Translations under genes and position numbers: made by a program | Source of the DNA: JACKNG01 sp050184115 | GTDB taxonomy: Bacteria; Pseudomonadota; Gammaproteobacteria; Ga0077536 | DNA: 64,000 nt | Direction of reading: 5' to 3' | Assembly: GCA_050184115.1 (NCBI GenBank) | Contig: JBFXAQ010000004.1 | Span: 1-64,000 of the forward strand | Part shown: positions 63,201-64,000 of the stretch, one piece after another | Layout: each line of letters starts with the position of its first letter | How positions within the stretch are numbered: the stretch's first letter is position 1 | Notes under the pieces: generated by a model | What the model saw: the letters and a program-made list of their open reading frames with translations, nothing else | What the model was told of the DNA's origin: nothing | The model's database searches: none

Positions 63201-64000
63201 CACGGTCAGCGCCCACACCGTGGCGTCGGCGCGGGCATCGAGCGCGACCAGCGCGGCGCCGCCGACGGTACTGCCGTGGATGTCGGCGCGCACCGTGTTG
63301 GCAATGGTGTTGACGGCCAGCGCGGCGCCGGCCGAGACGCCGACCCCGGCGCTGCCGCCACCGGCGCCAGCCACCGCGAGGCCGCCGGCGTTGGCGAGGA
63401 TGACGCTGTTGTCGAGCGCGCGAATGGTCAGCACGCCGCCATTGGCCAGCGTCACCGTGCTGCCGAGATTGCTGCCGGTGTCGACGCCGATACCGGCGTG
63501 GATGTCCTGGGCGAGGGTATTGATGGCGCCGGCGCCGGCCACCGCCACGCCGACCCCGGCGCTGCTGCCGCCGCCGCCGGCGCCCGAGCCGCCGAGGGTC
63601 AGCGCCCACACCGTGGCATTGCCCTGGGCGAGGAGTTCGAGGCTCGCGCCGCCGTTGACGGTGGCGCCGGCGGTGTAAGCGCCGATGGTGTTGGCGATGG
63701 TGTTGACGGCGAGCGAACCGCCGACCGAGACGCCGACCCCGGCCGAACTGCCGCCGCCGAAGCCGAGGCTCAGGCCCCCGGCATTGGCCAGGATGAGGGT
63801 GTCGTCGGTGGCGACGAGGCGCGCACTGCCGGTCGGCGCGAGGTTGACGGTGGCGTTGGCGCCGAGCACCGCTTCGACCGTTTCGGCGACGGTGTTGATG
63901 GTCGCCGCACCCGCGCCCGAGAGGCCGACCCCGGCCGAGCCGCCGCCGGCGCCGACGCCGACCGAACCGGCCACCGACAACGCCCACAGGGTGCTCGCGC
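44565..64000 (-). CDS. Giant repeat-rich surface/adhesin-like protein with RTX region (5' end outside window)
   Basis: An uninterrupted frame of about 6,478 codons reaches the window edge, so the true start is further upstream. The order from the N-terminal side is: glycine-rich units with the core AVNTIANTV (about 26 copies in three blocks), two blocks of 'HGLxTGDAVxY...YYVIV' modules, a long beta-rich transition, an array of about 80-residue GSWxxDGF repeats, a short coiled coil, mixed modules, an RTX-like glycine/aspartate region, and an arginine-rich tail of about 220 residues. I saw no cysteine in the whole translation. The style is like LktA-type filamentous adhesins and LEPR-XLL giant proteins. 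It is the first gene of the cluster with the SecA-like and HlyD-containing proteins and is their probable cargo. Confidence 0.9.
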   Translation of the reverse strand, partial: ASTLWALSVAGSVGVGAGGGSAGVGLSGAGAATINTVAETVEAVLGANATVNLAPTGSARLVATDDTLILANAGGLSLGFGGGSSAGVGVSVGGSLAVNTIANTIGAYTAGATVNGGASLELLAQGNATVWALTLGGSGAGGGGSSAGVGVAVAGAGAINTLAQDIHAGIGVDTGSNLGSTVTLANGGVLTIRALDNSVILANAGGLAVAGAGGGSAGVGVSAGAALAVNTIANTVRADIHGSTVGGAALVALDARADATVWALTVAGAGAGGGGGSAGVGVAVSGAIAVNTVANTVQAAIDGDSTLNLASGGALEMTARAGTLILANAGGLAFAGAGGGSAGVGAAIGGSVAVNTIANTVQAYVAGSTVNDAGAVELAAHADAMVWSLALAGSGAGAGGGSAGIAVAGAGAVTVNTVAETVEAFFANEGADRAVVNLVDGGGATLDALDNTLVIANAGGVAFAGAGGGAAGGIGTLGASVAVNTVANTVHSHVTNADVTSIGALAQPTLFSANLNGAGRIDALADRLELGAANAHGVATGDALTYHNASGGADIAGLVDGATYYAIVEAWGFNPTEALDDAADVITLDIDHGLVDGDAVIYRAGGGSAIGGLDDGATYFVEVLENTRGFAPAGSVDSAADTIALGAGHDFVNGEALRYDTGGGNAVGGLADDGVYFAIVNERSFDGVSAVDAGRDTLDLGPAHGFADGDTVFQRSATGGALGALATDTAVTVQRVTETRGFALANVDAAGDRITVGAHTLNTGLAVTYHAGSGGGVQGLADGATYYVIVDGGDTTRVRLAQSRADAFAGTTIDLGLTPGASGSGYSLVSDTRVRLLNGGVVVDLATAANDAPRSIVASRVGLAASRGDAVAGFALDLDGGVASGANHSLTSNSRIQLRSAPGGALIDLDASTVRGAQHSLEAASRVKLAASRADAHAGQALDLGAGASGLHEFQAAPAIALTAAANTTVWSLSIAGSGGGAGGGSVGVALAAAGAVAVNTVANDVAAFFDNAQVTTSALDVGLDASDRSLLLANAGGVAGAGAGGGVGGVVGTFGYSSAVNTTANTVTASIAGGTVDTHGDVRLAAGNDAVLWALSIAGSGAGAGGGVGGVVGAGAAAAAVNTTANTVRASIVGGTTVTTHGGDVFLLAHDTSVVLANAGGVAGAGAGGGVGAVVGTFGASSAVNTVANTVETVISASTVNADGAVTLDATNEAKLWALSVAGSGAGGGGAVGAVVGTGAAAGAVNTIANTTRSRIDGASTLTLPNSAALTLGARDDSFIMANGGAVAGVGGGGAVGAVVGTFGASVAVNTITNTVETIIEGSTVDAGSIELGAVSGAVIWALSLAGTGGGAGGAVGGVVGTGAASVSRNAIANLVQALVRGTADVAAHDGSVTVHAADDSNVLANGGAASAAGAGGAVGGVVASVGAAAADNRVDNTVRAAIEQSSAAAAAAAPAAPVGFDTTAADAFQTRIDFGVAHGLASGDQLVYHNGGATDLGALVDGTGYFVIVDDATSVRLASSVGKALAGEADVDVGFLPFGGTSHHFTRPGNLTLQSFSATGDTLDFAAAHGLATGDALRYTHGNVDPSHDYDLGGLVGGHVYYAVVDDADTLRLATTREHALAREADVDIAAAPLATTHHFARAAVVEAVDNVLDRGAAHGFASGQAVVYDNAGGADIEGLTGGRTYFVVAAGSERFGLASSRALAMAGIADIALERGSALGTHGFTAVETVDVSAAATTTVWALTVAGAGAGAGGAIGGVVGTGAGAGSGNHIENTVEAKVTDSSITTSGTAGLRVAAADLSQVLANAGAIAGVGAGGAVGGAVGSVGTSAADNAITNTVRALVSGSTLAIGGAVEVLADSRATIWALASAGAGGGAGGAIGGLVGSGAGSGAGNTVHNTVEAAIVDSGSALTPGTAGAGITVRASDESTILSHAGAITFGGAGGAVGGAVATLGAAVAVNEVGNTVTARISHSVLEASAGDVTVAADSAASIGTLTIAGSGAGAGGAGGGIAGTAAGAVSLNGIANTVAARIDDGSHVTVDNGALTVAATDTSIITADAGGVAVALAFGLAGGGALSVGGSVATNTIANIVTAGLRDARADASAGIDVRAAGNSTITASTLAGAVALGAGAVAAAGAGAASVTLNRIDNRISAVIDHAVDGVNPGVVSSAGAVRVEAVDTSTIHASTAAGSASISGGGAAGAIAIGVATADNAVSNEVRATIAASHVDAAGAVDVLAESNLTIDASAVAASISAAIAPAGFAFAGGGAVVTNDIANTIAASIVDSTVASGATVTVSANDRGDIATHVGTAAVAAGVVGASVGVSVADTRIANTVSAALVAADVDAAAVSVTAARDTVADGVAQATSVAAAGFGLAVAGAIATTVDASTVTASGDALTTIAASGAVGFQALTDAILAARTEGASFGSVALGLSQATTSAVGTLAAHYDGAITSAASLAIGATANERGNAAATALAGGIIAIGGAQARAEVSPALSAYVGDGAQLDVTGRVDVLATAAVAAEAAAVGVTLALVGAVGASSATAIAAPAIEAYVGDGARVDAGELVVRARQELVGGNTPAASAVAVGATGGLLVGLNATAANARGAGSATAWLGAGSDVTVGGAASVTAQLTNDQYAQADGFAGGLLALGANRAAATSDSTIGSWTAAGSQFHGGTLTLSAVGDETNLADVIAGSGGLVAGAAASVVTDSRSDTTVTLGKGGAASIDATRLDVVATHTARFDGRADSHAAGAVGAAGAVADHTVSADIGVDFGAASTVAAGDITVDAHNIVDKGGFAGYNIIAGSGGIVGAAAARSTSTIANTTTVDVGDGAVLSAGDAGLIALEARSTVGGDDRTKLDAGGVIALARAESQLVNDVHDNRITVGAARLESGGGIVLAARAAADLESNANAKTYGAAGAAQGDALTRVHAGNTVELGAGAVLEADDAISLRAGQTRFGAANTFDLGARSDIWNKTAFPVETDPVGHAELIETNHVDVLAGASVRSGGDTDIVARGAITNQVEGLGVGQDLYQKAIEDVANAIGDVFGADDVSLRIETASDIDQADNRATIDGVVETGIHRDQALVIAADIPAFQPVEMSGAAALEFFASGPGNAARIVRASGSWLGDGFAAGGMVTVRGSASNDGAYRVAAVSASELTLAADYDLAAEINGNAGGAVQVLANEFLNATLAVRVSGAPNLAFSAPAGTITRVSGSWLADGFAVGQLITVADGGANDGTYTVAAVDAGTLTIAASESFAASGAFTADVFARAVTTAEITLTPGTSVDFVATHATLTRSSGSWITDGFIAGKTIVISGTVANDGTYTVSGVTATKLELAGTDDLAAAVDGTLSVTSAIGNQSAAMQFTPRVDAVAASITRAAGSWVSAGFAVNDSITVSNAGANNGNYTVSGVSAATLELAGGAALTTATDGDGVTVTRHVSVGAQLSFSTATRTIVRNSGTWAGDGFAIGQTVTLSGTTSNNNTYTISNVSGATLTLAAGAAVTNETDANGANFAIAITVNAGTDVDFVAEVAAGGATITNLAGNWSTDFAAGQRIAIANSSSNDGTYTIASVSGATLRLVQGENLAAATDNGGSVPTATVSAVRSGGTITFAPRADSAPRIERAGGDWSAEGFAVDQVINVSGAGANDGSYRIAAVSAGVLTLDPAAVLFDGPPTTAATIKAVESVAAGLPTSASFRFVSGASATIEILSAQRWDDHGFVVGQDLVVKGSGSNDGTYRIAAINNGLGGNGKLLTLAAGAVVVNETTNAATTALMPLAGHAAVVPIAHDGTGTLDFAAANNSITRSTGSWLAEGFRVGQFVTIRGATANQTDAAHTFQVAAIDESGPNAVLRFAPTLAVVNESGVAAAGVLVTAAPIKPGGIIIETQTEGVTTPGVVVEDLAQRIVAEMERLQDLKIEHSGNSAAIAGYDAQITQLEYQLLELGLVDPNDAGLGSGNTTTPVTVTQGYQVSYIVVPQITARLGDIVVSSDVLRGGGTLRAPGDAEVTVLNKSPYYLRIEGIEVTSAGGRVVLNGVRVYDNADITTRNADGVVAGFANVLTANDTADPLVTIRNTFDPESPTVAGTELENAPAPDIEIVGAVSNANGTVRVINDAGSVIIRAAADLNDPNSPRGSIDAKTLEIDAGRDVVIAEDIVNIGGDPEAQWAKTAERFETLDKLTANGTPINGSGTDNAPDPLANPFVAKEVVAGNNVFITGRLLNLNGLVRSGKPDQSVVLPDTLDALLATYLADVNAHGTVDIDVGNSNVRVVYNYDTDHLELLPINVRGGYMQLTGHVLATSPGKLEVIDGFGRIQIDNQTATPIDLSSMSTGLDQALTIDDSGGAVGLTFADNGAAAATITRSSGSWLADDFRSGLVVVIENSAANNGAYRVVAVSATTLTLESTAVLVDEVGDTDTISLRGTGNGIEGRLVITDTAIDAVTGNAPLADTYTPLTTVYTHVGGAVQKSDNRPGGVISESVGRTSSYQPLANQRYLWVTGQSQTTKTVEEWISSSFWGIDFLVADPPQPPTDVKVTREGTPVKLDDGTYVAVAANANNYTYGYTSVLLNADVKFKSWVVNHGWWIFSTQDYHLQKTTTEGRKDFNTHSIKADYAIDIEFIGFDDSLITVNSASDININGVLRSAGGTVSLDSAGTIDRGSDTARLVGADIVLDAGAAIGVARDIVIDTVGGSVTASAGGDIRLTESDGDLVVDTIASSTGDVTLVADRDIRGIDATARVSGDSLRLEAHNGAIGGAGALAIDSDVDGGDDGTVSASALGDIDLVETAGDLRLVQASSLDGDVRLTVSGGNLLDANTVERADTRTINQLAALWDDARLLGAGADASAQETIDAYRDVRTREYHAYWDVRVENAVLLNADTQVDGAGDTLTFARAHGLTTGDALLYTIEAGTGVGGLADGQTYFAIVVDATRLKLATSALAAANGSAIDISAAPDATPGVADGVIGLARVRAYDPGFTVTLSAAELAYYRDPANFSNGQAFDEAAIAALGLKRTEEFHALHARYGVLGDTYDPDWVYDSGNAGFEPAFGGATVDAATDTIALGPHLYTTGQAVVYGNGGGSDIGGLVDGTFYYVIRIDDGHIQLAASAADAVAGLALDLDGSGGAGAAHRLSDTAALVVGAKWTENQLKNSIGAGWLKETTDTQIRIEDPNVVGHDIVLTASGDVGELRDTVVIEIGNPAALTAEQKAAIAASERADLVTVKADTDTINFGVPHGLASGDQVVFGTTSPVARHPEINANQVYFAHVVDDFTISLANSAQDAIDGVGLLDITVSQALISEREDIDVEASGTLDVAAGGLVFIGSEGSLALGTITAGAAGDFEARIKVGGGLGDDVNVAGVNIAAGDLFLEAATGAIGSGAAPVTLDLAAGAKLTARAAGDIHLTEVAGDLGVDTVFSRAHVELVADGSILDAFASDFLNLAAASATLRAGVAGSIGSAADPFEIDLDVGGALNAYAGLDIAISETVGDLRIGEVVASNGDVHLAAAVSILDADDDPDADVSGNSVTLEAVLGGIGEFGNDLDLDTALNGPGTLTSSSVSNAYLIETAGTLSLERIATAPGNTAFIAAPGQILNGRGDDDDNVVSGATRLFAGGDIGAAGHALRTAVGFIEGNSIAGRVWVRNSGELVVGGVSAGDGISAAGAIELVATSPVTVTETISAADILITATDDANDALPGTADHLLVQAGVTLRSTGGNIRLEAGDDLIVEAGAIIEAAGTVTLLGDFGNADAGVGSIIDLRGAISGTSVSIVGAGDDDVIVLRGSLVETAIDSGDGDDVIYLGSNATPLANSGGVLEGFLARVFVDGNTHGSGDSLFLDDSGDLGANSGTIEPGRITGFGLGVGVDFTRIENFAFQAGQGADTFDIRATPAGTVTRVSGGGGDDVFNVSSDAPANLGSLDDIAGELVVDGGSGDNTLTISDLAETDDELVTVTHDSVTGIAPAPIRFHSGGGDFSGTINILTGAGDDTVEVASVSDAAVTRIATDGGNDTIRLAAGVDAGTVIIDSGNGLDTLDASASQTGVTLTGGIGNDLIIGSAFDDVIIGGEGDDILVGGGGSDRLFGGAGADTLFGDGAEVIFGADGGVVFATAGGAAGDDLLDGGDGDDRLLGGDGDDGLAGGAGDDVLLGDTGRIEIGADGRLVVTADGTGGGNDRLAGGTGDDLAFGGGGNDLVEGDDGNDILFGDGGRALFGSDGRVVVESLDRFAGGNDILFGGAGFDVLIGGGGANFLGGTGRDDLLIARAGRVVFTSSGDTLRVQRLDTDPGDPGIATQLELYRGLEPERDAWGQALAAQLARRAPAADVAGRVASTAFETRLRALLDLDAPRPHHADDATPAPGVQATTLPDAQGAAAPTTIADAAQPTRVMPANDFASIAAAAMAPAPGPGVGHGAAAGPRSEASLVAAIATLSGWKLGRQGEAANGRRRVDTARRAPTRRRWDAERTALEDDHTATRTLPPSVAGFRHHDNRD
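45233..45900 (-). repeat. RTX-like calcium-binding repeats with beta inserts
   Basis: Nonapeptides of the form GGxGxDxLx (for example GGEGDDILVGGGGSDRLFGG) occur in four runs. Each run ends with a short insert of the type 'GADGRLVVTADG'. RTX runs fold as calcium-dependent beta rolls after export. Confidence 0.9.
52170..52318 (-). other. Predicted coiled-coil segment within the giant protein
   Basis: Residues such as 'VEDLAQRIVAEMERLQDLK' and ITQLEYQLLELGL give two helical, heptad-like stretches in an otherwise beta-rich protein. It follows directly after the GSWxxDGF array and may be a hinge or an oligomerisation point. Confidence 0.55.
52390..54715 (-). repeat. Nine tandem about 80-residue 'GSWxxDGF' repeats
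   Basis: Nine consecutive modules share the core 'ITRxxGSWxxDGFAVGQxI' then 'ANDGTYTVAAVSAxTLTLA' and a variable end. Copies differ enough to be old duplications. A tenth, isolated copy is encoded at about 50760-50990. Confidence 0.8.
56900..58830 (-). repeat. Glycine-rich repeats, block 3 (diverged)
   Basis: About ten units in which the AVNTIANTV core has drifted to forms such as SGNHIENTV, AADNAITNTV and VVTNDIANTI. Glycine content falls and alanine and serine rise towards the C-terminal side. Confidence 0.7.
58830..59600 (-). repeat. HGLxxGD modules, block 2
   Basis: Three modules (for example 'AHGLASGDQLVYHNGG', 'AHGLATGDALRYTHG', 'AHGFASGQAVVYDNAGG'), each followed by a 'VRLASS/LRLATT' strand and a HHF-containing end. 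Three further single copies lie near 49300, 48800 and 48300. Confidence 0.75.
59660..61130 (-). repeat. Glycine-rich AVNTxANTV repeats, block 2
   Basis: About eight units of the same type as block 1, ending in an alanine run before the next HGLxxGD modules. Adjacent copies are close enough that the DNA itself is strongly repetitive. Confidence 0.8.
61130..62460 (-). repeat. HGLxxGD modules, block 1
   Basis: Five coding modules of 45-70 residues with the form 'DxITLxxxHGLxxGDAVxY' then 'IGGLxDGxTYYVIV', followed by a run of shorter 'SRVxLAASRADAxAGxALDL' pieces. They interrupt the glycine-rich units. Confidence 0.75.
62500..64000 (-). repeat. Glycine-rich AVNTxANTV repeats, block 1 of the giant gene
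   Basis: About eight coding units. Each alternates 'xxWALTVAGAGAGGGGGSAGVGVA', 'AVNTIANTVxAxIxG' and 'LxANAGGxAxAGAGGG'. The pattern predicts stacked beta-strand coils. It continues out of the window. Confidence 0.85.

Noticed and set aside
44565..64000. CRISPR array or satellite repeat explanation for the repetitive DNA
   Set aside because: The repetition keeps one open frame, varies at third positions and encodes protein repeats; there are no uniform repeat-spacer units.

Overview
The window is GC-rich, gene-dense bacterial chromosome, most like a gammaproteobacterium of the Chromatiales/Ectothiorhodospiraceae type, though this placement is an inference from gene content. Supporting observations are rplM-rpsI, a uvrA/MFS/ssb block, an OxyR with cysteines at 199 and 208, Coq7-type ubiquinone hydroxylation, a two-gene sulfite reductase unit (CysI plus DUF934), thyA-folA, apaG-apaH, a CbbY-like phosphatase and a VPLPA-type surface-sorting protein. 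No insertion sequence, phage, CRISPR array or rRNA was found.

Layout. 1-2365: tRNA-Gln(CUG) with an unusual inverted copy of its own 3' end, a four-helix-bundle protein, rpsI-rplM with a clear sigma70 promoter, and coq7. 2411-10265: DegQ-type protease, oxyR with a cbbY-like gene, a PA0069-like radical SAM protein, and a three-gene minus-strand set (unknown protein, sensor PP2C phosphatase, YugP-type zinc peptidase). 10388-18211: zapE, an AT-rich island with a small unknown ORF, cysI-DUF934, a response regulator fused to a Ser/Thr kinase, and a second-type Lon protease. 18216-31302: two MFS carriers, pyk, ssb, uvrA, a periplasmic dehydratase-like/chorismate mutase fusion, a YchJ-like protein, an EamA permease, an unknown membrane protein, a PfkB kinase and a VPLPA-tagged putative metalloprotease. 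31359-37071: a YyaL/DUF255 protein, lgt, thyA, folA, apaH and apaG.

37181-64000 is the most unusual part. It is a minus-strand cluster in transcription order: a giant repeat protein (more than 6,470 residues in the window, N-terminus outside it), a DUF3467 protein, a tandem-GAF/HlyD adaptor, a PqqD-like/M50 peptidase/HlyD fusion, a short SecA-like ATPase, and a signal-peptide-bearing HlyD-type adaptor. The giant protein alternates glycine-rich units, 'HGLxxGD' modules, an approximately 80-residue 'GSWxxDGF' repeat array and a C-terminal RTX-like calcium-binding block. No type I ABC exporter gene lies in the visible part of the cluster. I infer a dedicated export and assembly route for a giant surface protein that uses a SecA paralogue and several membrane-fusion proteins; the genes are well supported but the joint function is not proven by sequence.

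Because of the high GC content, long antisense open frames are common, including several above 700 codons. They were rejected in favour of frames with recognisable families.
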